Source: Flavivirga jejuensis (lineage in GTDB: Bacteria > Bacteroidota > Bacteroidia > Flavobacteriales > Flavobacteriaceae). From it: a stretch of DNA of 64,000 nt. Within the stretch, counting starts at the first letter, position 1. Each line of letters begins with the position of its first letter. The notes under the pieces were generated by a model. That model made no database searches. It was not told the origin of the DNA and was given only the letters and a program-made list of their open reading frames with translations. The position numbers were made by a program, and so were the translations under genes. The stretch is taken from NCBI RefSeq assembly GCF_030540765.1, contig NZ_JAUOEL010000005.1, forward strand, positions 372,001 through 436,000. The letters are read 5' to 3'. This document shows, piece by piece, positions 1 to 8,566 of the stretch.

Positions 1-1
1 T

Positions 2-286
2 GGATTGTTTTCTGATTTTTATTTACACAATGCATCTTATGTTCGCTTAAATGCATTGAATATTAGTTATAAACTTCCCAATCAAATTTTTAAGAACTCA
101 ACACTTAATGGAATTGAGATTAATTTCCAAGCTACAAATTTATTAACGATTACAAAATATCCAGGGTTTAGACCAGATGGAGGAGGGTCTAGTTATACAG
201 ATGTTGATTCTGGAGCGGGAGAAGATGATAGTACTTATCCTTCTGCACAAATTTATAGTCTTGGAATTAAATTTAAACTTAAATAA
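2..286 (+). CDS. SusC/RagA-type TonB-dependent outer membrane receptor, C-terminal end (partial)
   Basis: This is the last ~94 residues of a large outer membrane receptor; the rest lies left of the window. The reading frame is open to the first base, so no start can be assigned. The visible part has alternating aromatic and hydrophobic beta strands typical of a TonB-dependent barrel: RLNALNISYKLP, then INFQATNLLTITKYPGFRPD, then a final strand YSLGIKFKLK. The segment ATNLLTITKYPGFRPD is a hallmark of SusC/RagA C-termini. A SusD gene starts 11 bases downstream, which confirms the pairing. SusC forms the ligand channel and SusD the lid; the ligand (often a glycan or peptide) cannot be read from this fragment. 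Confidence 0.9.
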   Translation, partial: GLFSDFYLHNASYVRLNALNISYKLPNQIFKNSTLNGIEINFQATNLLTITKYPGFRPDGGGSSYTDVDSGAGEDDSTYPSAQIYSLGIKFKLK

Positions 287-297
287 AAATATTAGGT

Positions 298-1800
298 ATG
301 AAAAAATTATTTTATATAGCGTTAATGGCTCTAATCTTTGGAGTATGCTCTTGCGCTGATAATTTGGATTTAACACCAGATTATGAGTTAAATGAGAAAA
401 ATGCAATAACAGACAAGGTTAAGGCTCGAGCTGCTGTTAATGGAATCTATCCATTTATAACACAAGGGTCTAATTTTTCTGGAGGGCTTTATGGTGCTTT
501 AGCATCTAAAGCTGGATTTGTTGACTGGTCTAATGGTGATTTTAATATGACCACCACACAATCAAATAATAGCCCTTCTGTACAATATAAATGGCTAGGG
601 TATTACGAAACCATAAATGCTGCAAATTTTGCTATAAGTGGTATTTCCAAACTCAGTGAAGTGAAATTAGATGAGGAAGAAAAAATTGCTTTAATTGCTG
701 AAGCTAGATGCTTAAGAGCGATGGCACATGCTTATGTTTTCTGGGTTTATGGACATTGGTGGGCTAGTGACGATAGCGACGCTTATGGTATATTATATCG
801 TGATGAACTAGCTACCGTAACAAATCTTCAAAAACCAAGACTTAACGTAGGAGAAAGTTATAAAAAAATATATGAAGATCTTGATTATGCTATTGCTAAT
901 TTAGGAAACTTTAGTACTAATAGGCACGTTTCTAAAGAGTTTGCTAAAGTTTTAAAAGCTAAAATAATGCTTTATAGAGCAGGGTTTGACGATAAAACAA
1001 CTGGTCTTGACGAAGCTCTTACTTTGGTAAATGAAGTCTTAAATTCTAGTATTCCAGGTTTTTCTATGCAAGGAGACTTAGCTCAGGTTTATAAAGATTC
1101 GTGGGATTCTGAAGAAAACCTATTTTCTGGTTATTTAGAAGGAAACGGAGATACTAACTATAGAGACAGCGATTCTTGGTATAGGCAGAGAATTCTTCAT
1201 AACTATTCAACCAGGTTGCCTCTCGATCCTGGCATACTACCTACTGCAGGGCTAAGACGTGGAGCCGATTGGTTTCAAGCAGATCCGCGTTGGGATATTG
1301 TTACAGGTGTGTCTAGAGATTCTTATTCTTGGGATATAATAGAAAGATATGCTTTTACTAAAGTAACAAGATTTGGTGAATATGCAGGATTGAGGCAGAC
1401 TCCGCCAGATAATAAATACAACACCTATTTTTTTAGATATCCAGAATTGTACATTTTAAAAGCAGAATTGTTAGCAAGAACTGGTGCTACTGTTGCAGAT
1501 GCAATTGCACCCATTAACGAAATGCGTTCTAAAAGAACAAATCCAGTATTTCCTACACCTTTAAACCCTACAACAAAACAAGAATTGATGGATCTTATCT
1601 TTAAAGAATATTTTTTAGAAACGTTCTTGGAAAATGGGAGTGAGTTTTTTGCTTCTGTACGATTTAAAGATGGAGCAGGACAACTCTGGGCAGAAAATTT
1701 GAAGGAAATGACAATAGAGTTCAACCGATTGTGTTACCCTATTCCAAGTGAAGAGATGGAAACAAATAAATTAATGATTCAAAATCCTGATTTAGAATAA
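298..1800 (+). CDS. SusD/RagB family nutrient-binding lipoprotein
   Basis: A 500-residue surface lipoprotein that should cap the SusC receptor encoded just upstream. The N-terminus is a type II signal peptide with the likely lipidated Cys at residue 19 (LIFGVCSC). The early segment NAITDKVKARAAVNGIYPFI and the helix LIAEARCLRAMAHAYVFWVYG are typical SusD helical (TPR-like) elements. The C-terminal part (YFFRYPELYILKAELLARTG, then PINEMRSKR) matches the conserved SusD core, and the protein ends with the usual cluster around LCYPIPSEEM. Length is normal for the family. It is followed within 20 bases by a DUF4465 lipoprotein, so the three genes are probably one operon. The substrate is unknown. 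Confidence 0.93.
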   Translation: MKKLFYIALMALIFGVCSCADNLDLTPDYELNEKNAITDKVKARAAVNGIYPFITQGSNFSGGLYGALASKAGFVDWSNGDFNMTTTQSNNSPSVQYKWLGYYETINAANFAISGISKLSEVKLDEEEKIALIAEARCLRAMAHAYVFWVYGHWWASDDSDAYGILYRDELATVTNLQKPRLNVGESYKKIYEDLDYAIANLGNFSTNRHVSKEFAKVLKAKIMLYRAGFDDKTTGLDEALTLVNEVLNSSIPGFSMQGDLAQVYKDSWDSEENLFSGYLEGNGDTNYRDSDSWYRQRILHNYSTRLPLDPGILPTAGLRRGADWFQADPRWDIVTGVSRDSYSWDIIERYAFTKVTRFGEYAGLRQTPPDNKYNTYFFRYPELYILKAELLARTGATVADAIAPINEMRSKRTNPVFPTPLNPTTKQELMDLIFKEYFLETFLENGSEFFASVRFKDGAGQLWAENLKEMTIEFNRLCYPIPSEEMETNKLMIQNPDLE

Positions 1801-1815
1801 TTTAAATTGTATTAT

Positions 1816-2895
1816 ATGAAATTTACTCAAAAATATATAGGCACCATAACTGCCATAATTGGTTTAGTCTTGTTTAGTGCTTGCGAAGATAAGTTAGATC
1901 TTAGAATACCTTATCCAAACGATATTACGTTTAACGAATTACCATTAGATCGATTTTCTTATGAAATCCCTAATGCTCCTTTTGTTGTTGGTGATGATAA
2001 ATCTGGAGTGATTACTGTTAACACATCTAATTCGGGTAGTGGAAATTATAGTGGGTTTGCTTTATCCAATAAAAATTTTCGTTCCTATCCTTGGGATCTG
2101 AGCCCAGATTTTGCCCCAGCAGGAGGACTTACACCAGATGAAGTACAAGAATCTATAAATACAACAGCTTTTAGTGTTTTCACAAATGCAGTAAATAGAA
2201 CAGAAAATTATCTTGTGGGAAATACAAATGAAGATAATGCCTATTTTACATTATCAGAACCTGGCATTGTAGAACATGTACTAGTAGCAAACACGTCTTA
2301 CAATTATCTTTTAGCTAGATATGGATCTATACTTTCTGAAGATTTAGATCCAGTTACCCAAGCCTATTTAATTAATGGAGAAAAGAGAAGTAACCCTGGA
2401 ATAGAAAATCCAGATGTTAGTCGTTATGGTGTATTTACACTTCCTGGAGTTGATGGAACTCTTAATACTATAAGATTAGAAGGTAAACAAAACCTAGCTA
2501 AAAATGAAGCGGGCGTAGTTGCAGGAGAAGCTGCAGAAGCTCTTGCCCTTGCTGTTCTACCTCCACTCACAGCAGATGAGGTACAAGCTGCTTATGATGC
2601 TGCTTATACTGCTGCAGCAGATGCTATAAATACGGGCTATGTAAAATTGATTATTGAAGGGTCTTTAGGAGGAACGACTACAGGAACCGTAGAAATTTAT
2701 TTAGCCGTATTAGAAGGTGTTGATCCTGTAAACCCTGAATACGATTTTATTTTAAATGATTGGAGAAAAGTAGATTTAACTTCTTTAGGAGATGTAGATA
2801 AAGTATTATTTAAAATGTCGTCTTCTTATGTGGATGTTTTAGGAAACATGGTTTACCCTCCTCTGTTTTGTTTAGATGGTATTCGACTTCAATAA
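1816..2895 (+). CDS. DUF4465 surface lipoprotein
   Basis: A 359-residue lipoprotein. I chose the ATG at 1816 rather than an upstream TTG at 1807 because it directly precedes a clean signal peptide ending FSAC (lipidated Cys23). The segments NYSGFALSNK and FTLSEPGIVEHVLVANTSY, and the C-terminal block NDWRKVDLTSLGDVDKVLF followed by YPPLFCLDGIRL, match the DUF4465 pattern (W-x-x-VDL, LG, then PxxFCxD). DUF4465 proteins are often found with SusC/SusD-type receptors; their ligand is not established. Between the two conserved halves (about residues 175-280) lies an extra region that includes an alanine-rich stretch with AAEALALAVL and AAYDAAYTAAADA, unusual for this beta-rich fold. The gene closes the SusCD operon before a repeat element. 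Confidence 0.82.
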   Translation: MKFTQKYIGTITAIIGLVLFSACEDKLDLRIPYPNDITFNELPLDRFSYEIPNAPFVVGDDKSGVITVNTSNSGSGNYSGFALSNKNFRSYPWDLSPDFAPAGGLTPDEVQESINTTAFSVFTNAVNRTENYLVGNTNEDNAYFTLSEPGIVEHVLVANTSYNYLLARYGSILSEDLDPVTQAYLINGEKRSNPGIENPDVSRYGVFTLPGVDGTLNTIRLEGKQNLAKNEAGVVAGEAAEALALAVLPPLTADEVQAAYDAAYTAAADAINTGYVKLIIEGSLGGTTTGTVEIYLAVLEGVDPVNPEYDFILNDWRKVDLTSLGDVDKVLFKMSSSYVDVLGNMVYPPLFCLDGIRLQ

Positions 2896-2926
2896 AAAGA
2901 TGATTTTATAGCTATTTTAAAAACGA

Positions 2927-3085
2927 AGAGGCTGTCTAAAAATCTAGATTGTTGATTTTTTTAGGTTGAAGGCGTCGAAACTTATTTATTGATTATCAGC
3001 AAGTTGATATATTTTGACAAAGCCTGTTTTCAGTACAGTCAAAGTGCTTCATATGACTATTAGTTTTACGTTTTAGACAGCCTCT
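2927..3085. mobile_element. MITE-like element with 15-bp perfect terminal inverted repeats
   Basis: The intergenic gap between the DUF4465 and thioredoxin-like genes carries a 15-bp perfect inverted repeat: AGAGGCTGTCTAAAA at 2927-2941 and its complement at 3071-3085, enclosing about 129 bases with no open frame. The similarity continues weakly outside the arms (gctattt...aaaa on both sides). The loop is far too long for a terminator. Ends beginning GAGGCTGTCTAAAA resemble insertion-sequence termini as I remember them (IS1182-like), so a non-autonomous derivative or remnant is likely. No transposase is present. Confidence 0.6.
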
Positions 3086-3180
3086 TTTTTAAATAGCTTG
3101 ATAGCTATTTAATTTAGACGAATTACCGCCTTCAATATTTAACAAACTTTATACATTAATTATTTTAATAAAAAACATTC

Positions 3181-4563
3181 ATGAAAAATACTGTAATTAT
3201 TTTACTTTCAACGTTGTTCTTAGGATCTTGTCAATCAAATTCCCCAAAAGATTATATTTTGTTTTCTGGAACCATTTCTGATGCTCCATTAAAAGAATTT
3301 AGATTAGTTCATAAAGATGGTAAAGGCCGATTTACTGTTAAAACAACAGCAGATGGATCCTTTTTTTGCGATACCATATTCTCTGGAACAGGTACATACA
3401 GATTTAGTGGTTTAGGAATGAACAGGATTGATATTTACTTTACTAATGGAGGAGAATATAACCTCAAGACAAATGGTAAAGATATGAGAAATACCTCAGT
3501 ATTAACTGGAACATCTCCTAATGCCTCTAAATTTTTATTGACTAAAGATAGTCGCATCAAACGCTTAAGAGGAGATTTTGAAGAATATAATAATTTGAAC
3601 GAATCAGATTTTAGTGCTAAAGCTACTATGATTAAAGAAAATCTTATAAAATATTTAGATAGCTTTCCAGGTATTCCTAAAGATTTTGCTCAATTTGAGC
3701 GTCAGGAATTGATTAATTATCATCTTTTATCTTTAATTAGATACCAATATAGACACGGACATAATATTAATGAACCAAATTTTAGAGTTTCAAAGGATTT
3801 CCTTAAACCATTAGAAGGAGTCGATTACGTTAACGAAGAAGCTTATAAACATAGAGGTTGGTATGATGAATTGGTTGAGGAATATTTCGAACTGAAAGCA
3901 GATGAATTAGCAGACAGAGAAGGCATTGACAGGTACTTAGCTAAGCTTAAAGTATTTGGAGCTATACCTAATGGTCATATAAAAAATGATTTATTAAGAT
4001 CAGCATCAGAATATGACATAGCTTATACAGATAATATGGATGCGTATTATAATACCTTCCTATCTGTTTCTACTTCAATAGAAAATGATAAAAGTATCAC
4101 AGACAAGTATGAGGCCTTAAAGAAACTTTCTAGAGGAGAGCCTTCTCCTGTTTTTACCAATTATGTTAATAACTCAGGAGGAACAAGTTCTTTAAGTGAT
4201 TTTAGAGGAAAATATGTATATATTGATGTTTGGGCAACCTGGTGCGGACCATGTTTAGCAGAGGTGCCTTCCCTTAAAAAAGTTGAAAAACAATATCATG
4301 GTAAGAACATAGAGTTTGTAAGCATTTCTATCGACGTAGAAAAAAAACGAGCTGCTTGGAGTAAAATGATAACAGATAAAGAATTAGGAGGAGTTCAATT
4401 ACTTGCAGATAAGGATTGGAATACAGACTTTATTAAAAGCTATAAAATTAACAGCATACCACGTTTCATCTTATTAGATCCAAAAGGAAACATTGTATCA
4501 TGGAATGCGCCACGACCTTCAAATCCAGATTTGATCACTTTATTTAATGAACTTAATATTTAA
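3181..4563 (+). CDS. Thioredoxin-fold (TlpA/ResA-like) lipoprotein
   Basis: A 460-residue envelope thiol-disulfide protein. Residues 1-17 form a lipoprotein signal peptide (LFLGSC, Cys17). The first ~330 residues include a beta-rich N-terminal domain like the DUF4369-type region that often precedes thioredoxin domains in Bacteroidota, then a helical linker. The C-terminal domain is TlpA/ResA-like with VWATWCGPC (redox cysteines 355 and 358), a SISID strand and the cis-proline segment NSIPRFILLD. It probably reduces or isomerises periplasmic disulfides. It follows the SusCD-DUF4465 genes but is separated from them by the MITE-like element, so it may have its own promoter. Its TAA stop is the first three bases of a dispersed repeat. 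Confidence 0.88.
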   Translation: MKNTVIILLSTLFLGSCQSNSPKDYILFSGTISDAPLKEFRLVHKDGKGRFTVKTTADGSFFCDTIFSGTGTYRFSGLGMNRIDIYFTNGGEYNLKTNGKDMRNTSVLTGTSPNASKFLLTKDSRIKRLRGDFEEYNNLNESDFSAKATMIKENLIKYLDSFPGIPKDFAQFERQELINYHLLSLIRYQYRHGHNINEPNFRVSKDFLKPLEGVDYVNEEAYKHRGWYDELVEEYFELKADELADREGIDRYLAKLKVFGAIPNGHIKNDLLRSASEYDIAYTDNMDAYYNTFLSVSTSIENDKSITDKYEALKKLSRGEPSPVFTNYVNNSGGTSSLSDFRGKYVYIDVWATWCGPCLAEVPSLKKVEKQYHGKNIEFVSISIDVEKKRAAWSKMITDKELGGVQLLADKDWNTDFIKSYKINSIPRFILLDPKGNIVSWNAPRPSNPDLITLFNELNI

Positions 4564-4686
4564 TCTAAAAATTCTCCAACCTTAGATCGGGGTTTCTAAT
4601 TATATTGATTCTTTGGAGTCATCAGAACTGCTTTTTTTGCAGTTTTGGGTGAGGTAAAATAAACAAAATTCAAGAATTTTTTATTA
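4561..4686. repeat. Dispersed repeat family 1, copy 1
   Basis: About 126 bases that recur, with one insertion and scattered changes, at 28170-28318. Shared words include TAATCTAAAAATTCTCCAAC at the left, then tcag, a T-loop hairpin (AACTGC / GCAGTT), GGTAAAATA, and a right end with GAATTTTTTATT. The outermost bases form imperfect inverted termini (TAATCTAAAAATTCT left; complement of TAATAAAAAATTCTT right). It supplies the stop codon of the preceding gene. No coding capacity. It looks like a small non-autonomous element or a structured intergenic repeat. Confidence 0.6.
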
Positions 4687-4800
4687 GCCTCTATAGTGTA
4701 TAATCCAGATGTTGAAACGTATTACACTTGGTTGAAAAAACGGTATATAAAAATTTAATTAAGTAGAACCAGCTTAATTTTACTTGATTGTTTTAGTGAG

Positions 4801-4842
4801 AAGGATCGCTTTGGTATTTCATTGAGCCAAAGCGGTTCCTTT
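4801..4842. terminator. Possible bidirectional terminator hairpin
   Basis: A long imperfect hairpin: AAGGATCGCTTTGG pairs with CCAAAGCGGTTCCTT around an 11-base loop, with one internal mismatch region. It sits between the plus-strand thioredoxin-like gene and the minus-strand hydrolase, which converge here. The flanking T-tract is weak on both strands, so termination is inferred mainly from position and stem length. Confidence 0.45.
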
Positions 4843-4865
4843 AAATAATTTGGTTTGTCTTGCTT

Positions 4866-5711
4866 TTAAAGCTTGTCTAAAAATAAAAGTATCGCATTTA
4901 TGGCTTCTTTTAAGTGTTTAGTTAGCTCCTTTTTATCCCAAGGATGCGAAGCTCCAAAAACATGATTAGCACCTTCTATGATTTCGAGTTTACTATTTGG
5001 GTTCCAATTGTGGAGCTTTTCGGCTTCATCCATAAAAACACTAGTATCTGCATTACCATGAATAATTAGATGAGGAACATTTAAATTAGATACAGCCCTT
5101 TTAATGGTTAAGCGGGCTTCGTTTTTTACAAAATCTTCGTAAAATTGATAAAAATGAGGCATTTGTTGCTTAGTTCTGCCATTAAGAACATATTTTACAC
5201 CGTCTTTTTTCCAAGATTCTAAATCGCCTGTAGTTGCGGTTCTTTTACCAAAATCACAAACACCAGCTAAACTTATAATGCTTCTAATGCGAGTGTCTTC
5301 TTCTGCTTTTATTGTAACAATACCACCACCACGGCTATGACCAATTAAACTAATATTATTTGTGTTTCCAATATCCTTTATAACATCATTATTAAATACC
5401 CAATCGATCACAGATTCTAAATCGTCTAATTCTTTTGTGTAATTATTATTACCAAAAGCTTCCAGATCTGGAAAATCTATAGGTTGTTCCATAGTGCCTC
5501 CATTATGTGAAAAATTAAACTTTATAAAACAAAACCCAGCTTCAGCAAAAGTATTAGCCATTAGATGCCATGCTCCCCAATCTTTAAAGCCTTTGTAACC
5601 ATGACAAAATATAATAATAGGCTTATTAGTATTATTTGAAGTATATGTAGCATCAATTAAAATTGATTTTCCATGTTTACCATCAATAACAGTATCTTTT
5701 TTTATAATCAT
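4866..5711 (-). CDS. Alpha/beta hydrolase (dienelactone-hydrolase-like)
   Basis: A 281-residue cytoplasmic alpha/beta hydrolase without a signal peptide. The nucleophile elbow GHSRGGG places the catalytic Ser at 126; the acid is likely Asp222 (IIHGNADTSVF) and the base His250 (GANHVFG). The oxyanion strand is IIIFCHGYKGFKDW near residue 35. This layout fits carboxylesterases and dienelactone-hydrolase-like enzymes with small ester or acyl substrates. The start lies 2 bases after the stop of the AddB-like gene on the same strand, so it is probably co-transcribed with it. The substrate cannot be deduced. Confidence 0.87.
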   Translation of the reverse strand: MIIKKDTVIDGKHGKSILIDATYTSNNTNKPIIIFCHGYKGFKDWGAWHLMANTFAEAGFCFIKFNFSHNGGTMEQPIDFPDLEAFGNNNYTKELDDLESVIDWVFNNDVIKDIGNTNNISLIGHSRGGGIVTIKAEEDTRIRSIISLAGVCDFGKRTATTGDLESWKKDGVKYVLNGRTKQQMPHFYQFYEDFVKNEARLTIKRAVSNLNVPHLIIHGNADTSVFMDEAEKLHNWNPNSKLEIIEGANHVFGASHPWDKKELTKHLKEAINAILLFLDKL

Positions 5712-5713
5712 AG

Positions 5714-8473
5714 TTAAACCTCTTTTTCAGTGAATGGAATATTAGGGTTGCAAATATCTAAAATGAGCTGTATTAGTTCCCTGCTAAAATTATCAAGAGT
5801 TTCTTGAGTAATCAAAGCATCTTTTTTTGCGTACGTGCCAGCTTTGTCTTTTTTAGAGAATTTTAAAAACCCTTTACTTAAATTTTTAAACGATATAATA
5901 CCAGCTTCAACTGGAAGCTGAATTTTATTAGATATATGCATCATATAGGCATAGGTAAGTACTTGAAAACTTTTACTGTATTTAGAGTAATCTATAGTAA
6001 TCGTTGTCCAATCTACAATTTCAACACTATTTTGTTCTACTCTCCCCGTTTTATAATCTACAATCCTAGTAATACCATTAAACTCATCAACCCTATCTAC
6101 CTTACCCGTAATAGTAACGGGAAAATCTAATTCAGGAATGTCGATAACAACATCATTATTAGTTTCAATAGCTATTATTTTTATTTGATTACCAGCTTTT
6201 AAATCTTCAATCTCTAAGTCTAAAAAGTTTGAGACATAACGTTTTGCAATTTCAAAAATTATTAAGTTTTTGCCTTTAGTAATATCGCCTTCCTTATAAA
6301 CATCTGTAAAATGATGCGTAACAGTTTTTATAATCTTATTTTTTAGATCATTAATAACCTCTACAGATATAAAGGAGCCTGTTAGTGGTTTGTAAAAATC
6401 TTCTAGTGTATTGTGTACAACAGTTCCTAAAGTATTAGCAGCGACAGTTTCCTCTACATTATTATACTCTTTTATCTTTAATACTTTCTGATAATAAAAA
6501 TCAATAGGGTTTCTTATATAATTCGTTAATGATGATGGCGAAAACCCTTTTTCTGCAACCGTTTTTAAGGCATTTAAAACAGGAGTCGTTTTTTCTACAA
6601 CGTTAAGTGATGTTTGAATTATGGGAACTTGAGGCGCTATAATTTGATGATTTATACGATGCACACCCTCTAGTTCTAATTGGGTTATAAACCTACTTTT
6701 CTCGCCGCCCGTTAAAACATCGGATTCGGTATTGTAAAGGATGTAAACATTTTTAGCACGTTGCAAGAGCCTATAAAAGTGATAGGTATAAACAGCATCC
6801 TTCTCTTTATAAGTAGGTAAATTGTTTTCTACTTTAACATCAAAAGGAATAAATGAGTTATTAGTTTTTCCAGAAGGAAGCACCCCTTCGTTTACAGATG
6901 ATATAATAACCGTTTCGAAGTCTAAAACACGAGATTCTAACATACCCATAATTTGGAGACCTTGTAAAGGCTCTCCTTGGAAATCGAGAGTTTCTGAGCT
7001 TAACAATTCTTTATAAACGCTATATAGTGTTGAAACATCTTTAATATGATGGTATTCTGTATTTAAGCGAGATAATTCATTAAATAGCTCGTTAAAACGA
7101 AATAGGTATTCTAACGACAATAAATTAGAAGCTTTTTTATCGTCTAAATAATTTTTGATATGCAATATTAATTGAGAGCAATTTTTTAAGGCAGTATCGA
7201 CTGTTTTATCCCAATTTGAAAACAATATGTCAATAACTTTATTAGAATTATCCGCCAGTTGTTTTAAGCGTTCTGCGGTTAAATAGACTAAATTATTAGC
7301 ATTGATGGTCTCAATTATTTTTGTTGCATAATCAACATTTTCAATATAGAATAAGGGTCTTATAAATTGATGCGATATAATGTTAATAATGTCTTTATAG
7401 TAATATGTATATGATGGCGTTTTATGTAAATGAAACAAGGATTCGAAAAGCGAAGCTATAGGGATCGATTTTAAAGGGAATCCCATTGTTATATTCAACG
7501 CTTCAATAGTTGGAGGGAGTGAATTTAATACTGGAATAAGTAAATTTTCATCACCCAAAACAACAGCTGTATTCTGTAATGATAGATTGTCTTTTTGTAG
7601 ATTATTTAAAAGTGTACCAATGTATTTTGCTTGACCAATATTTTTTGGAATACCAAAAGCTGAAACATTTTTTTCTTTGGAATAATTTGTTGTTATCCAG
7701 TTAAAAGGATTGTTCTTAAAAAAGCCCCAATTATTTTTATGTTGCCTTGTAAACAAAGCCGCATCATGTTTTTGATTGCTTATAAAAAGGTTGTCAATAT
7801 CCCAATATGTTTTTGCTAAGTTGTTTTGAAGTAATTCTTGTATGATGGTTTCTTCGGAAGTATTTAAAGCATTAAACCCTAAAAAAACATGTTGTTTTTT
7901 GGGGTTATTTTCAATATAAGATTTTAAATTTTTGGTAGCTTCTCTATAAATTAAACCTTGATAACCTATTTTTTTATTTATAAGTTGTTCGGTAAATTGG
8001 ATATAGTAATTATGAAGTTTTTTCCAAAAGGACAAATAGTTTTTAACAAAATCTGTTTTGTTGTCGTCCAAAGACCAGTGATTTAAATCTTGGATAGCTC
8101 CTAAATAATCGAAGATATTTTTTTGAGGGATAAGGTATCTATCTACCTCATTAAAGTCTTGAAGTAATATTTGAGCCCATTTTGAGAATGATTCAAAAGA
8201 GTCTGCTTCTTTACTGTTAGTTAATTTAATGTAAGTGTTATAAAACTCAAAAAGAAGCTCTGTATTCGAAATGTTTTTAAGAAGAGATAAGGCTTCTACA
8301 AACTCTTCAATACTTATTATGTTGGGAGAAAAGATCGTTTGTTTAGCAACTTTAGAGAGTTGATGCTTTAGAAACAGTCCAGCCCTTTTACTTGGTAGAA
8401 TAAAGGTTAATTCGGAAAGACCTTCATTTTTATTTTGTAAATCTTTTAGAACATCAAAAATAAAAGTTGTCAT
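5714..8473 (-). CDS. AddB-like PD-(D/E)XK nuclease, RecBCD/AddAB-type subunit
   Basis: A 919-residue protein with the organisation of the inactive-helicase subunit of AddAB-type enzymes. The N-terminus has LPSKRAGLFLKHQL where a Walker A would sit, so the ATP site looks degenerate. A UvrD-like C-terminal helicase region follows (LQGLQIMGMLESRVLDFETV). The last ~270 residues are a PD-(D/E)XK nuclease: GTVVHNTLEDFY, then TGKVDRVDEF and IVDYKTGR. The cysteine that opens the AddB iron-sulfur motif is replaced (NYIRNPIDFYYQ), and the C-terminus has only one Cys, so no Fe-S cluster is expected. It would process double-strand breaks with the helicase-nuclease at 10488-13619, from which it is separated by the ompA-like gene. 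Confidence 0.85.
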   Translation of the reverse strand: MTTFIFDVLKDLQNKNEGLSELTFILPSKRAGLFLKHQLSKVAKQTIFSPNIISIEEFVEALSLLKNISNTELLFEFYNTYIKLTNSKEADSFESFSKWAQILLQDFNEVDRYLIPQKNIFDYLGAIQDLNHWSLDDNKTDFVKNYLSFWKKLHNYYIQFTEQLINKKIGYQGLIYREATKNLKSYIENNPKKQHVFLGFNALNTSEETIIQELLQNNLAKTYWDIDNLFISNQKHDAALFTRQHKNNWGFFKNNPFNWITTNYSKEKNVSAFGIPKNIGQAKYIGTLLNNLQKDNLSLQNTAVVLGDENLLIPVLNSLPPTIEALNITMGFPLKSIPIASLFESLFHLHKTPSYTYYYKDIINIISHQFIRPLFYIENVDYATKIIETINANNLVYLTAERLKQLADNSNKVIDILFSNWDKTVDTALKNCSQLILHIKNYLDDKKASNLLSLEYLFRFNELFNELSRLNTEYHHIKDVSTLYSVYKELLSSETLDFQGEPLQGLQIMGMLESRVLDFETVIISSVNEGVLPSGKTNNSFIPFDVKVENNLPTYKEKDAVYTYHFYRLLQRAKNVYILYNTESDVLTGGEKSRFITQLELEGVHRINHQIIAPQVPIIQTSLNVVEKTTPVLNALKTVAEKGFSPSSLTNYIRNPIDFYYQKVLKIKEYNNVEETVAANTLGTVVHNTLEDFYKPLTGSFISVEVINDLKNKIIKTVTHHFTDVYKEGDITKGKNLIIFEIAKRYVSNFLDLEIEDLKAGNQIKIIAIETNNDVVIDIPELDFPVTITGKVDRVDEFNGITRIVDYKTGRVEQNSVEIVDWTTITIDYSKYSKSFQVLTYAYMMHISNKIQLPVEAGIISFKNLSKGFLKFSKKDKAGTYAKKDALITQETLDNFSRELIQLILDICNPNIPFTEKEV

Positions 8474-8501
8474 TTAAGTTTAATTGGTATTATATAAAAA
8501 T

Positions 8502-8532
8502 AAAAAACGCTTCGGATATCCGAAGCGTTTTT
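8502..8532 (-). terminator. Rho-independent terminator of the OmpA-family gene
   Basis: A perfect hairpin, AAAACGCTTCGGAT / ATCCGAAGCGTTTT, with T-runs on both strands. It lies 35 bases past the stop of the OmpA-family gene and just before the AddB-like gene on the same strand, so it separates their transcripts. Confidence 0.85.
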
Positions 8533-8566
8533 ATAAAACTTATTTTAAAAACTAATTGATAGTTTT

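Noticed and set aside
2927-3085. Terminator for the SusCD operon
   Set aside because: The inverted repeat arms are separated by about 129 bases, far too long for intrinsic termination.
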